A model generated the notes under the pieces. That model saw only the letters and a list, made by a program, of their open reading frames with translations, was not told the origin of the DNA and did no database searches. 64,000 nt of DNA from Owenia fusiformis. Taxonomy: Eukaryota > Annelida > Polychaeta > Sabellida > Oweniidae. Position 1 is the stretch's first letter. Every line of letters begins with the position of its first letter. The stretch spans positions 27,469,985-27,533,984 of the forward strand of contig CAIIXF020000004.1 in the NCBI GenBank assembly GCA_903813345.2. Reading direction: 5' to 3'. The position numbers were made by a program, and so were the translations under genes. Below are positions 1 through 12,170 of this stretch, piece by piece.

Positions 1-269
1 GGATTACCCAGTTGTGACATAATATCCGAAATTGGGAGAAATATGGGCTTCTTTGTTGGGATATCAATTATAACATTAATGGAGATGTTGACTCTGACTG
101 GTGCCATCATTCGTTACTATTTTAAGGATTTGATTATAAAATGTGGACTAAGCAATGTAAAACTAAATTATCAGATGTTAATATTAAACAAGTCAAGTCT
201 TACAATAATCATAAGGATGAAGATATGTATGAAAAATGTTAATGTGGAAATTCATTGTAAAAGCAATTA
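1..269 (+). pseudogene. 3' remnant of a DEG/ENaC channel gene
   Basis: The first 270 bases match the 3' coding end of the two complete DEG/ENaC genes further right (ends 4965 and 15065): the pre-TM2 SEIG.NMGF segment, TM2 with the G-I-S selectivity motif, and the cytoplasmic FKDLIIKCG start. Compared with those genes there is a one-base deletion near position 20, where acattaatatct has become acataatatcc, and a two-base insertion near position 157, after agcaat. The original frame is therefore lost twice. Selectivity-filter codons remain readable from the ATG at 43. The start of the copy is outside the window. Seen: frame breaks and homology. Inferred: a dead third member of the tandem array. 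Confidence 0.8.
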
Positions 270-363
270 GCCCCAAGATTGTAGATGATTTAAGCCATTA
301 TGCCTTGCATGAAGACTTAAATTGAGAAATAGGATACAAGACATGAGTGCTTTAAAATATCTT

Positions 364-557
364 CATTGAGCCATGTGCTTCAATTCTTTTCACACATTAC
401 AAAAGATTTTGTGAAGTATTTGGGGCATTAGACACTGTTTCTTTTCAGTTCTTCAATTCATTGAGCCATGTGCTTAAATTCTTGTCACACATTACAAAAG
501 ATTTTGTGAAGTATTTGGAGTATTAGACACTGTTTCTATTCAGTTCTTCAATTCATT
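364..557. repeat. 95-bp direct repeat, two copies, downstream of the channel remnant
   Basis: The segment starting cattgagccatgtgct occurs at 364 and 459 with a period of 95 bp, and a truncated third start occurs at 554. A single diverged copy follows gene A at about 5086-5175. It is therefore part of the duplicated 3' flank that doubled locally after the larger duplication. Confidence 0.75.
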
Positions 558-1699
558 GAGCGGGTAATAAGCTCACAAAATAAGTATAATTCATTATATT
601 AAGTATATTATTTAAAAAATCGGTTGGGTTACATATGTCCTCGATTGATGCATAAACAAACATATTCATTTAAATTTGGAGACCTCCATTCTGGCTCAGA
701 ATTGTGTAATTCGCCATATTGCCTTCTTTATTGTGATGCGCATGCGTGTATAATAAATGAGTGATGTCACATCGACAGAGATCGGGTAAAATAAGATTAA
801 AGATCCAAACATTACAGCACAAAAATCATGTCAATGATCACTATTTTACATCAAATCAATGTAGGATGTAAGGTTTAACATTTTTCACGTTATTTGATAC
901 TTACATAATAATAGTTTGTACTTGTCAAGAAACCAGGTTTTAAACTCCAGTTTTGACTTGACAAAAACTTTGAAAAGAAAGAGGCGACTTGTAAGAAACA
1001 ATGACATGAAATTTTGAATTGAAAAAACAATTATTGTGGGTTTTATTTTTTGAGAGTTCATCATTATACACTTCAGTGTATTAATTTTAACAGGTTCAAC
1101 TTAAGAAAATAAAAACTGATTGAAAAATTCACAAAAACATAAACCAGAAGTTGCCAACGTAATGGAGCAGAATTGGAGATTACTTTTTAATTTTGAAATC
1201 AAATATCCTGAATATTGTTGTTAACATCAAATTCATATATGGTAAGAAATCATTAAAATACAGTAAATAGACATATACAGTACATAAAGGACTGGGTGTA
1301 AAGCGGTAATATGCCACCATTATCAATTAATAAGTCAATAAACATCATAAACTAATCAATAATCTCTGATTTTATTTTCATAAAGTCTCTTCAAGATCGG
1401 TAGTCAGACTGTGGCAATAGTTTGTATTTATCAATTTATTAAAGTGGTATTACACTATCAAACAAAGTGGGTCAATTGACATTGTTCTTTTCAATACAAT
1501 CACTTAACCTAATGTATTTTTCAAAAAGTTTTATTTTCATTTCTTCACATAAAGCTAAATATTGAGTTGAACAGAGAGCCAACCATTAGTTCTGCTTTAA
1601 AGAATGATTTTTTGACAATGAAACTTTTTGTCAGGTTTTTGCAAGGTTTGACCAAATAAAAGTGTAATATTAATATGTGTTAAATGCAAAAAGTTATAT

Positions 1700-2160
1700 A
1701 GGACATATTGATTAAGTCGAAGCATGGTACACTTTCTAATGACACATCGTTGTCACATATGTGTTTTTACTTTTTTTCTATAACTCAACAAGAAGTGAGG
1801 GATTTTCTTGACATTTTATATGCGGCTATTAAGAAGCATATTACACTTTCTAATGACAATTTGGCTATTGAGTGGCCATGTGAAAAATTGGCCATTTTTA
1901 TGTGTATCATTTTATGTTGTTGCTAGCTATCAGGAAAAGTAGTGACGAGATTTTTTGAAATTTTATATAAGCATACTACACTTTCAATTGACACTTTGGC
2001 TAGTAAGCAGCAATTTTTAAAAACTATGGCAATTTTTATGTGTGTTATTTTACTTTTTTATTAGAACTTAAATGTAATTTTGGTAAAATTTTATATGTGA
2101 ATACTGATAAGAATATTACACCACCTAATGACAATTTGGCTTATTGGTGCCATTTGCAAA
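1700..2160. repeat. Degenerate tandem repeat, unit about 113-140 bp
   Basis: The phrase acactttctaatgacaatttgg and variants recur at about 1729, 1842, 1978 and 2118, each followed by similar T-rich text. The short ORF at 1708-1926 lies inside this repeat and is not considered a gene. The rest of 560-1700 is AT-rich with nothing recognisable. Confidence 0.5.
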
Positions 2161-2919
2161 AATAGCAGCCATGGCCTTTTGATAAGATTTGCTTTGCCTT
2201 GGCAATGCTGTTATCTTGTTCATCTAACACTTATACAATTTTGCATGTAGACAAGGCTTTAATAAACTAATAGCTACTAATGTACCATAATGTTGACAAA
2301 CACTTACTATTGATTTCACGTTAATGTTTCCAAATGGATTGTTTAATTCGTGTTAATGGTCATAAGTTTATTTTTCCAGAAATGGATTTCTCTCTATCCA
2401 TGAATATTTACTGTAATTTCTCTGTAAAATTTGAATAAACTGTCTGATTTTCTTGCATTTCTATACAATTTTGAGTGTTAACTACATGCCTGTTTACTTT
2501 ATTCCTTGTTTATTTCACTCTTTATTGTCTATCTCCAATCATAAAACGAACTATCATGACATTTTCCCCATGGATATATCATACCACAGTGCTCAATGTT
2601 TTCAAAGCGAAATTCAAAGGCATAATGTATGATGATATAACAAACATCACATAAAAACTTGGCTTCAGACACTGCAGAATATAAAGCCATGTGACAGTGA
2701 CCAAGACTGAACATGGATCTATTTGGGATTAAATATTACCAAAGGTTAAATAATTGTATAAAAGACAGAGAAGAGGCTTTGCTAAATTCTCAGTATGTAT
2801 AAACAGATGTTTCATAAATTACAGAACAAAGTCTTTAAGCTTATTTGGCACATAGAAATTACCTAAACACTTTCACAAAGTTGAGACTCCATTTGAAGTA
2901 TAACGCAGACACTATATTG

Positions 2920-3319
2920 GATGAATTTTCTGCTTTATTGAACAATGACCAAGGCTGTGCATGGACATATTTAAAATGTAATTCAACAAATCAAAATAAT
3001 AAAATGGATGGCAAAAACATGATTGCAACAGTCAAGGAATTTACTGAAAATTTGATGAATTTTCTGCTTTATTGAACAATGACCAAGGATGTGCATGGAC
3101 ATATTTAAAATGTAAATCAACCAATCAAAACAATAAAATGGATGGCAAAAACATGATTCCAACAGTCAAGGAATTTACTGAAAATTTGATGAATTTTCTG
3201 CTTTATTGAACAATGACCAAGGATGTGCATGGACATATTTAAATGTAAATCAACCAATCAAAATAATAAAATGGATGGCAAAAACATGATTGCAACAGTC
3301 AAGGAATTTACTGAAAATA
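2920..3319 (+). repeat. 134-bp triplication of the 5' end of DEG/ENaC gene A
   Basis: Three head-to-tail copies (2920-3053, 3054-3187, 3188-3319) each contain 5' leader, the start codon and about 16 codons beginning MDGKNMI. The unit is 134 bp (133 in the last copy), not a multiple of three. The copy-1 start (3004) and copy-2 start (3138) run into stop codons after 23 codons, and only copy 3 (ATG 3271) continues into the channel. Copies 1 and 2 are decoy starts or upstream ORFs if transcription begins upstream. Gene B has a single copy. Confidence 0.85.
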
Positions 3320-4965
3320 CCTCAGCACATGGATGTGGTCAAATTCCAACATCAAAATTCAAACTTACAAAGTTTCTGTGGGGACTCATATTTGTGGGTT
3401 TCTTCATGTTCGCAACAATAAGTTCTGTAAATTTAATAACTATATACTTCACATTTCCAACAAAAGATGTAGTTTCTGTCAACTTTGAGGATATTGAGTT
3501 TCCTGCCGTGACATTCTGTACTCAACAACCTGTAACGGCAACAGCTCTCATTGACTTCATAGATAATCAATCACACCGTGATGATGCTATTGGCAAATTA
3601 GTGTTAACAATGGGGTCCTTCCCAGGGATGCTAGTTAAGCCAAATATTGGTGGACTGGGTGATTGGTATTTTAAATACAGCTACAGGTTCCTGTCAAACC
3701 AATTTGTCTTTGAGAATCTCGACAAGAAAGATCTTAAAACAATTCAACATGATCTCAAAAGCTTAAAGATCAGTTGTAAATTCAAAGGTCATCCCTGCAA
3801 AGATTCTGCCTTTGTTGTTCATCAGGATGGAGGATTCCAGCATTGTTTTACATTTAATGGTGCAGGAGCTCAATTAAATGATACGAAAGTCATAAAAGCT
3901 GACCCAACATCAGGTCTCAGTCTGATCCTATTCGTGGATGCTTATACTACAAAGAGGGACTTGTCAGAACTCACTCTATACAACCCATTTGATCCGACAA
4001 GTGGACAATCTGGAGTAAGGGTCATTATTCACAGTCCAAAAACAAGACCAATGCCATTTGAAAAAGGCTTTGATATCCCAACTGGTTTTTCTACATCAGT
4101 CGCTCTCAAAGAAACCAAGCGAGAGTTAATGACTGAACCGCATGGTAATTGCACAATGGCTAAATTCAACGGAGGTACAAATTATGCATACTCAGAGGAC
4201 ACATGTTTGGAACAATGTAAACAGAAAATTCTCATAGAAAACTGCAGGTGTATGAGTTCTTTGTTACCAACGCCATCTGGTGAATTGAAGCCTCAATACT
4301 GTGGAAAAGTAAATGTCACAAATATGTTTACAATGATGTATGGTAAATTAGATGCGACAATGCGGGGCATTGCTGTGAAGGAGCTTGAAATGCTTGATTG
4401 TGAAACTAAGCTGATGGAGTCACTTGGCAACTCCGAGGTCCTTAACAAATGTGAATGCAAAAAACCATGTGTACATACCAACTATGTGAAGATGCTTTCT
4501 CAAGCAGTTTGGCCTAGTGACTATAACCAAAAGAATTTCTTAGCTGAGTCCATTAACATGAGTGATCCTACGCAACGAGCAACGATACTATTTGAAGGAC
4601 TTGACATTGGTCAGATCACAAAGAATGAAAGTGAGATGATACAGAAAAATTTTCTAAGGTTCAATGTGTACTTTGAGAGTCTTCAAGTCAAAACAACATC
4701 CCAAGTTGAGGATTTCCCAGCTTCAACATTAATATCTGAAATTGGAGGAAATATGGGCTTCTATGTTGGGATTTCAATTATAACATTAATGGAGATGTTA
4801 ACCCTTACTGGTGCAATAATTCTTTATTGTTTTAAGGATTTAATCATTAAATGTGGACAAAGCAATACAACAAAAGTACCTGATGTTAATATTAAACAAA
4901 TAAAGTCTTACGATAATCATATGGATGAAGATAAAGAAAATATTAATGCAGAAATTCATGGTTAA
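3271..4965 (+). CDS. DEG/ENaC family sodium channel, gene A (intronless)
   Basis: 564 aa subunit of an amiloride-sensitive-type, trimeric plasma-membrane cation channel. Visible in order: the N-terminal gating His-Gly (residues 20-21), TM1 (about 34-58), the post-TM1 FPAVTFC motif (77-83), a large Cys-rich extracellular domain including DTCLEQCKQ and a later CECKKPC cluster, the pre-TM2 stretch, TM2 (about 494-520) with the G500-I-S502 selectivity filter, and a short charged cytoplasmic tail. ATG 3271 is chosen over 3223 because it matches the start of gene B and of the two decoy repeats. There are no introns, which is uncommon for the family and could reflect a retro-copied founder. Gating ligand (peptide, proton or mechanical) cannot be told from sequence. 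Nearest relative is gene B, with the same residue numbering at TM2. Confidence 0.92.
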   Translation: MDGKNMIATVKEFTENTSAHGCGQIPTSKFKLTKFLWGLIFVGFFMFATISSVNLITIYFTFPTKDVVSVNFEDIEFPAVTFCTQQPVTATALIDFIDNQSHRDDAIGKLVLTMGSFPGMLVKPNIGGLGDWYFKYSYRFLSNQFVFENLDKKDLKTIQHDLKSLKISCKFKGHPCKDSAFVVHQDGGFQHCFTFNGAGAQLNDTKVIKADPTSGLSLILFVDAYTTKRDLSELTLYNPFDPTSGQSGVRVIIHSPKTRPMPFEKGFDIPTGFSTSVALKETKRELMTEPHGNCTMAKFNGGTNYAYSEDTCLEQCKQKILIENCRCMSSLLPTPSGELKPQYCGKVNVTNMFTMMYGKLDATMRGIAVKELEMLDCETKLMESLGNSEVLNKCECKKPCVHTNYVKMLSQAVWPSDYNQKNFLAESINMSDPTQRATILFEGLDIGQITKNESEMIQKNFLRFNVYFESLQVKTTSQVEDFPASTLISEIGGNMGFYVGISIITLMEMLTLTGAIILYCFKDLIIKCGQSNTTKVPDVNIKQIKSYDNHMDEDKENINAEIHG

Positions 4966-7900
4966 AGAATATTAGCCATTGATTCGATGAATTGTACATG
5001 ATTTAACCATTATGTCTTAGAATGAGAGTAGCAGTTTTGAATTAGATGTCTAGTACACATAAGACAAGGACGTTTAAATCATCCACAATTCATTGAGTCA
5101 TATGCTTTGATTCTTTTCAAACAGTGCATAATAAGTTATTATAAAGTAATTTGGGTTATTAGACACTATTTCTTTTCAAGTTGGATTATCATTTGGGATA
5201 GTTGGGGTTCGGTTTCTTTATGACTGGTGTACTTTTCGATGTTTTATTTTTCTTGCTGTGTTCTGTAACTATTTTTGGTCCTTTCCCTTTGGCATGTGCG
5301 CCTTCATACTTTAAAGAATGAATTTTGACAATGACACTTTTTGCAAGGGTTTTACAAGGTTCGACCATTTGAAATTTTGACATAAGCATGACATAAGCAC
5401 ATGCTTTGCTATCCTTTATAAAAATATTCATAGGTTTGCACATAGCTGCCAACTTGAAATTATGAAACCTATTAGCTTAATCAGTCTTTGAATCTAAAAA
5501 TCCATATCAGTTGAAATACTGTGCTCTGTTTGGATTTTCTATAATATTAGCTTGTATTGGGAGTATGTTATAAATGACCAAAGAATGAAAATTTCAATGA
5601 TAAATACATCTGTTTATAATTATAAAACAGCATTGAAGTAACACTAATACCAATGTAAATGGAAAGCCTTTGGCACCACCAAAGGTGTTCTATCTTAAAA
5701 ACGTGATATAACATTGAGTAGATATTTGGAGGTGTTCATTCAGGTGTTAACATTTATGTTTATTGCAGATTAGTCTTTAATAATCATATTTGGTAAAGAT
5801 ATTGTTTAAATGTAAAACATGTCATCCATGTATGCCTTAGTAATGGCCTTCGGGACTGTCAATAGATAGCGAAAAATTCAGTGGGTTTAATAGCATACTT
5901 TAACATGTAAAAATTGCTCCAAAAATCTCCCAAGATAAAATTTATTGAAAATATCCAAAACCTTTTAATTTTGAATCTTAAAACATGTTTGTCAATAATA
6001 TGAAGGAAAATATAATATCTATTTGATATGTGTAGGGAATTCGAAGTTTTAAAACAGCAATTTTACACACAAACCAATGGGCCAGATGTGAAGAACAACC
6101 TAGTAGTTAACTGCCATCTATACAAGTCCTGGCTCCCATTGAAATAAGATACTGTCAATAAAATACATACTTAAAAGGTACTAGGATGTTATGTCACAAA
6201 AATTGCTTGAAATATACTATATGATTCTCAGATCTGATATCACAGTTAGCTTTTTCTTGGTTTAACACATGACTGTTACATAATGGGTCATCTGGTGCTT
6301 TCTAGAAGTCGAGAACAAATTACTTTTACTGCTTTCAGCTATTCAAATATTTTCAATAGTTAAATTGGCTGTTCCATCTTCCATGATCCTCTAACTTTAA
6401 ACACTGGCTTGGAGGAGCACTTTTGCAAAACCAAGTGCGTTCCACTTAGGGATGGCATCAAAATATTGATGTCGGATGGAAAACTAAATAAATTTAATTT
6501 GGGTGGAAAGAGTTCACATCACCAGTTGAGTTTCCTATCAGATATTTTTTTGTCATTTCAATATTCCCCCAACATTTGAAGGAGTCATTACCTACCCCAT
6601 TCAAATCCTTATAGTAGAACATAAATCAGATCATAAATTATGACTGATACAAAAATTATGATGGATACAAAGGAAATAAATGTGAGGAAAGCAACGAACA
6701 TGTCTTCATGAATTTTTTTTACAAAACTCCAGTGGAATCTTTGTGATATTTTAGGTATTATGTTTTTTGTGGGGAGGTCGAATTAAAAGGTTTTACTATA
6801 ATTTTGAAATTAATGTTTCCTTTTCTATTCTCATAAATAGACAATTTTGTATGTTCAATAAACATATCTTGCTTTTCGGATGAATATTGACCTTTTGATA
6901 AGGATATCAATTTCAAGATTGGATTTTATCTGTCCCACATCATTTAAGACTGAATGCTCCATCTTGTATTTTTCAAGCACTTTGCAAATGGATGTTTAAT
7001 TTACTTATGAGTGGTGTACTCTTAGATGTTTTCTTATTCTTGCTGTGTTCTGTAATAATTTTTGGTGTTTTCGGGTTGGTATTTGCGCTTACATATCTGG
7101 TGGGATATCTCAATTCATTTTTTAGATAATAAAATCAGTATTGTAAAAGAAACAAGTTTTGACAAGATCACTTCTAACAATTTACACTGACTTATACTCC
7201 CTCAATCAATTGTTATAGTTTATACTTGGAAACAATCATAACAAATTAAATCACTCATGTATTATAAAATGAAATAAACAATCACAAATGGATAGGAAAA
7301 CTATCATTACTTAAGTCACTAATGCATTACAATGTGTCAAATACAATTACTAATGGTATTGATTTTATTTAAGTTTCCAAATGGGTTGTTGATGGTGTAA
7401 GATAAACATTTGTTAAACTTCAACAGTTTTAATAGATTCTATTCTCATCATAAGTAACTCAATTATTTTAAATTCATAATAATAAAATAAAGGTTGTCTA
7501 TAAAGTCCCTTTACATTTAAAATAGACTTTGTATTGTAATTGTTAGACACCCTTTATGACTTACATAATCAATAGGCTTAGATTTAAACCTTATTTTGTG
7601 AAAATATCAAACTTTAGAAGATTTTAGAATTATTTAAAGGAATTCTGAGTGATAGAAATGACCAAATATTGTAGTTTGAATACTTTATGGAATGAGAGCA
7701 AACATTATTGACATATTCTTACCCTATCTATGTTTTTATTCAACATTATTTAAGCAGATATTGGGTAAATAAATAACATATTTTTCATAGATAGAATTAT
7801 CTGTTTTAGAACCGGAATTGTGTTCTCTGATACCTATGTAAACCAATTTCATTTATTTCAAATTCTGCATGTTTCAAAAATGGAATCATTTCTAAAGCCA

Positions 7901-8245
7901 GTCAAAAAGATTTTTAACCATTTCATCGTATCTATAGCACATTGTGCCTTTAAAGAAAGAATTACAGCTTACAGCTATTTCATTCAATGGACAGCATTTA
8001 AGGGCAATTAAAGTATGATTCACAAATGTGACTGCTGCTGATGAAATAAATATTTGGAAACTTCTGATTGGTCACAGGATATTCTAATCTTTATAAATGA
8101 ACCACCACATAGTAATATGATAATAAAAAATATGACATGAATACAAGGTGAATTAACCACTTTGGAAGTCAAAATACTTTTGCATTCAACAGATGCACTC
8201 TTATCTGCCGATCGCAATGTCAACGAAAATTGGATGTATGTGTGT
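4966..8245. other. Intergenic, part of the duplicated channel unit
   Basis: No gene seen. The stretch at about 5175-5310 (actatttcttttcaag onward) is homologous to 15235-15350 behind gene B, and a third diverged copy sits at about 7010-7090. The stretch at about 7345-7385 resembles the upstream flank at 2310-2345 and 12635-12670. These scattered homologies show that this interval is built from old copies of the duplication unit. The rest is AT-rich without recognisable features. Short ORFs here (5189-5452 minus, 7820-8011 plus) show no family resemblance. Confidence 0.6.
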
Positions 8246-9464
8246 CACGGTGGGGATTGTCATCACGTGACCTTCGTATGGTGATGATGGTGTCTGAACA
8301 AGTTGTACGATTTTCTCGATTAAGCCAGAAATATGAATATTTTTCATATTTATACTTTGTTAACAGCGTCAAATATCTCCCTACTTATGTATACTATCTT
8401 AGTCTTTCAAACGAACCTAAATTGACAAGCAGAGGACGCATATTATTTGAGATATGACTGTTTTTCGTTTCGAAGAATGATGGTGTCTGAACAACTTTTA
8501 AATTCTGTATGATGGTGTCTGCACAAATTTTTTAAATACACGACATGGATACCAGTCTCCATGTTTTCATGTGTGATTGTTTATTATATACTATGCATTC
8601 CTGTACTCTCGTATGTTTAAGGCTTTGTATAAAAACCTAGTACCTCGTACCCACGTCCCGACCCACGTACGTGGGGCATGATACAGGCTTTGAAGGGTTC
8701 AATTTTTAAATTAGAAGATCATTCAATCTTCGTCTATGCTGAATTGTAAATGCATTAGTGCACGCCGAAAAAAAGGCGAACGCATTCCGTTCGGACATTT
8801 CACGCGAGTTTCGTATGTCACGCATTTGCATTGAAATATGTGTATATGTCGAGCATTTTCTTCGAAATATTTTGTACCATTTTGGATGTTGACTATACTC
8901 GTGCTACAAATGTACAAAGTGGATTAAGAATATAACTATACAATTGAATAATAACTCAAGGGAAATTGGTAACCTGCCTAGAATGTCAAGATAAGGCTGT
9001 CCCAAGGTTAAGAAGGAGCATTATACCCAGCTCATTTGAAAGAATAATTGACTTAACATCAGGATATCATCAAGTCGATACATGCTGATATCCATATGCT
9101 AAGTCAATGGAACCAAATAAAATAATAAAACAAAAAATGAAATGAAAATCAAAGGTTAAGGTCAAAATTGCACACAAGAATCTTTTATTATCAGACATGC
9201 ACTGACTTGACCTTTACAAGGTCACTATGGCCTTAATAACAATTAGGATGCACCTGGACACTATGCCATAATTAACGCCTTACTAAATACCATATTATAT
9301 GTCATTTAATTTAATTTAATTATTTATTTACCTGTATTTAAACAGAGTGGTTTTACAAACATATTTACATTTGGTAACATCACACAATTAAATAAAAAGC
9401 TTCCATTTTAAATGGATGAATACTGTTTATGTTTTATAGGACATTGGTTCTTTCAAGAGTGTCT

Positions 9465-11120
9465 TTATAATGTAATAATCAACTGTCCAACGTATTCTTT
9501 CAGAATGTTTGATCTAACAATAGTCATTTTATGCACTATACATGCAATACTTATCATATCATCGTCATCAATTTCACACTCGGGATATGCAAATATCTTA
9601 TCTAGTTCTTTAAAAGCACCGTATTTTCTTGTAATTAAACCTATTTGGTTACGATGTTCTTGCCATTTTGGACATCTCATGATAAAGTGATCAATTGTTT
9701 CTGTTTCGAACCTGTTACAGACAATACAAATACTATTTACACCTGAATTTTTTACGCGTAGATCGTGACAATCAGTGGCTAGTCTCATCATTGTTTTACA
9801 CTGTGGGGTATATTGTGGTTTTTTCCTTGCCAAGATCCACCAGACGCAGGGTTTCATAGATCCAGGGGATCCGACACGTATATTTACATCGGAAATGTTA
9901 ACACATATATCATGGCGTCTATATAACGAACATGTTGCCTTGTAACCGTTTCTCTGGTAATTACCGATTGTGTTTTTAATCAGTCTCTTCCAATGAAGTT
10001 TAGAAGGAAATTGTGCTGTACGTATCATTTCTAGTAAGCTCTCTGTGAGGTCATATTTTACAACACAAGACCACATTCTGGAAATTGGGGAATCCCATGA
10101 TGCCAATCCTAGTGTTATATTCATGGGTCTTAACATTAATAAACGTTTATAAATATTCGAAAGTGGTAAAATAAGCATTCCAAATAACATAAGTAGCATA
10201 TCATAGTCAATTCTCCGCTTCATTGTGTTCCATCCCAGTGTCATGGTTGACGAGGGGTTGCTGGCGGATTTAGGAAAACTTTGTAATCTTCTCCCAATTT
10301 GGCGCTGTGCCACTTCGAGTGTTTCAAGATCTTCAGGCTTATAATTAATTATCTGGTCACCATAGAGCATTTTTGGCACGCTAAAGCTGTTATACAGTCT
10401 TGATGCTACGAGTGGGGTAAGGCCACCAGTTCTATGACCTAATCCGAATAGTGAATATAGTTTTCGCTTTCCGCTTGATATAGCGTCTTTAACATGGTCC
10501 CTAAATACTCCATCTGTCGACAGTGGAATTCCGACATGCTTGGCAGATTTGGCATTTGGTATTTCGCCCGTGCCTAACCTGAACTGTGGGACCTCAGTAT
10601 TTTTGCCATAGGTCAGGGCTACACATTTCCCAGGGTGTAAGGTGTATCGCCATTTGTTGCTGTGGGCATAAGCTAATTGCAGCATAGTGTTCATTGCATT
10701 AGGGAAGATAGCAATGAGAGCAATGTCATCTGCGTATGCTATAGAGCCTGTGTTGATTCCCATGGTTTTTGCTCCAAGATTTAATTTTTCAAGGTCGTCC
10801 AATAAGTCACTTATGTAAAATTGATAGAGCAGCATACTGCTGACGGCTCCTTGAAATACTCCTTGGAGCACCGGGAAGGGTTCGGATACTCCCCCTGCTA
10901 CCAGGATATTACATTCAAAGTTCTTGTACGAGTCATACAACAATCGCCAGAGTTTCCCTTTAATCCCGGCCTTATGGTACAGTTTGTAAAACAGGCCGTT
11001 TATCCAGCACGTATCAAAGGCAGATTTTATGTCTAATAACACCACGTGAACGGTACTGTCATGATGGGTATTAAATCCAATTGTCTCATGCAGAAGTAGT
11101 GATGAGTGTAGCGTAGTCAT
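9465..11120 (-). CDS. Non-LTR retrotransposon reverse transcriptase, 5'-truncated
   Basis: 551 aa. Reads from the palm domain: motif A LLDIKSAFDTCW, a motif-B-like QGVFQGAVSS, motif C AYADDIALI with the catalytic Asp pair, a thumb region, and a C-terminal Cys/His cluster (CIVCNRF...DHFIMRCPKW) typical of the LINE tail. The N-terminal endonuclease and the fingers part of the reverse transcriptase are absent. An in-frame stop lies about 30 nt upstream of the ATG, consistent with ordinary 5' truncation during insertion. The long intact frame implies recent insertion. It lies inside the inverted-repeat element, antisense to the neighbouring channel genes. Confidence 0.88.
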   Translation of the reverse strand: MTTLHSSLLLHETIGFNTHHDSTVHVVLLDIKSAFDTCWINGLFYKLYHKAGIKGKLWRLLYDSYKNFECNILVAGGVSEPFPVLQGVFQGAVSSMLLYQFYISDLLDDLEKLNLGAKTMGINTGSIAYADDIALIAIFPNAMNTMLQLAYAHSNKWRYTLHPGKCVALTYGKNTEVPQFRLGTGEIPNAKSAKHVGIPLSTDGVFRDHVKDAISSGKRKLYSLFGLGHRTGGLTPLVASRLYNSFSVPKMLYGDQIINYKPEDLETLEVAQRQIGRRLQSFPKSASNPSSTMTLGWNTMKRRIDYDMLLMLFGMLILPLSNIYKRLLMLRPMNITLGLASWDSPISRMWSCVVKYDLTESLLEMIRTAQFPSKLHWKRLIKNTIGNYQRNGYKATCSLYRRHDICVNISDVNIRVGSPGSMKPCVWWILARKKPQYTPQCKTMMRLATDCHDLRVKNSGVNSICIVCNRFETETIDHFIMRCPKWQEHRNQIGLITRKYGAFKELDKIFAYPECEIDDDDMISIACIVHKMTIVRSNILKEYVGQLIITL

Positions 11121-11679
11121 GAATGACCAGGGGGCAGTTTTATATACTTAGTATGACGGATCCTTTATCTATTAATGCTCGTTCACTAGAAGCAATATTC
11201 ACTAAAATTGTCACGTTTTTCATTTGCTGGGAACTTCCAGGAAGTCGTCTTTAACGTGTGACTATATTGCCATATTCAGGTTGCATTACAACCTTGTCTT
11301 TATGGGTGTACTACTCTCCCCGTCATCCAATTCGGAATCACCATCCATAATTGAGCAAACAATTACACTTTCGTGTGTTGGGATGAATTTACGATCCCCG
11401 AGACTAAAATCATCGTTCCCCTTGCTGTGATTAAACAAAATGAAGCACAAAATTCCATTTAGCAAATCCCCGACATATTAAAACCTAATTTAGCGTAGAT
11501 TTTCCCTATTGGACGTGCCTTTGAGCCTTTGGCGCTATTTTTAAAAAATTGATCAGATAATCCTTTAAAAGCTTTAAAAATTGAACCCTTCAAAAACTGT
11601 ATCACGACTCACGTACGATGGTACGTGGGCATAAGGTACAAGTTTTTTTTATACAAAGCCTATATTTAATAAGTTATTA

Positions 11680-12170
11680 TACAGTGCAGAAGCTAGACCC
11701 TATTAATGTTACATAATTTTGCAGAGCAATTGACTTTAATCAGGACAATGACATCACGAAAAAATCCTGTATTTTGATTGGTCAGATTTCTCTGGCCTCT
11801 CAAAAGGTGACTGGCTTTACTGAATAATCATCTTCGTTCACTCGGCTCCCGTCGGAACGCAATGAAGACCGAGCGTGCGAAGATGCTGAATAATACCATC
11901 CCTGGGCAGTCTAAATCGATTGATGGATTCATTTTATATTGTTTTATTTAAGTACATCAAGTAATCTTTTGTAATATTGGATAAATAACGTCTGATCAAA
12001 TAACTTAATCGCCCCGTTTCTGGTGACAATACACGATGTATCCTCTGATGGATTATTGTCCCACACATGATTTGCAAATCGTTCAGTGAATGTTGGAAAT
12101 TCAACCAATGGATGGCAGTGATAACAGGCAAACATCACAATTCTAGGTTGATTTCTGTTTAACACATTGG
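11680..12170. other. Insertion in the right arm of the inverted-repeat element
   Basis: This block interrupts the match between the two arms. It contains an imperfect palindrome at about 11830-11885 (CATCTTCG...CGAAGATG around a GC-richer core) and a minus-strand ORF of 73 codons (11944-12165) with three cysteines or histidines near its start (FACYHCHPLVEF) that I do not recognise. It may be a gene fragment captured by the element or part of another transposon. Confidence 0.35.
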
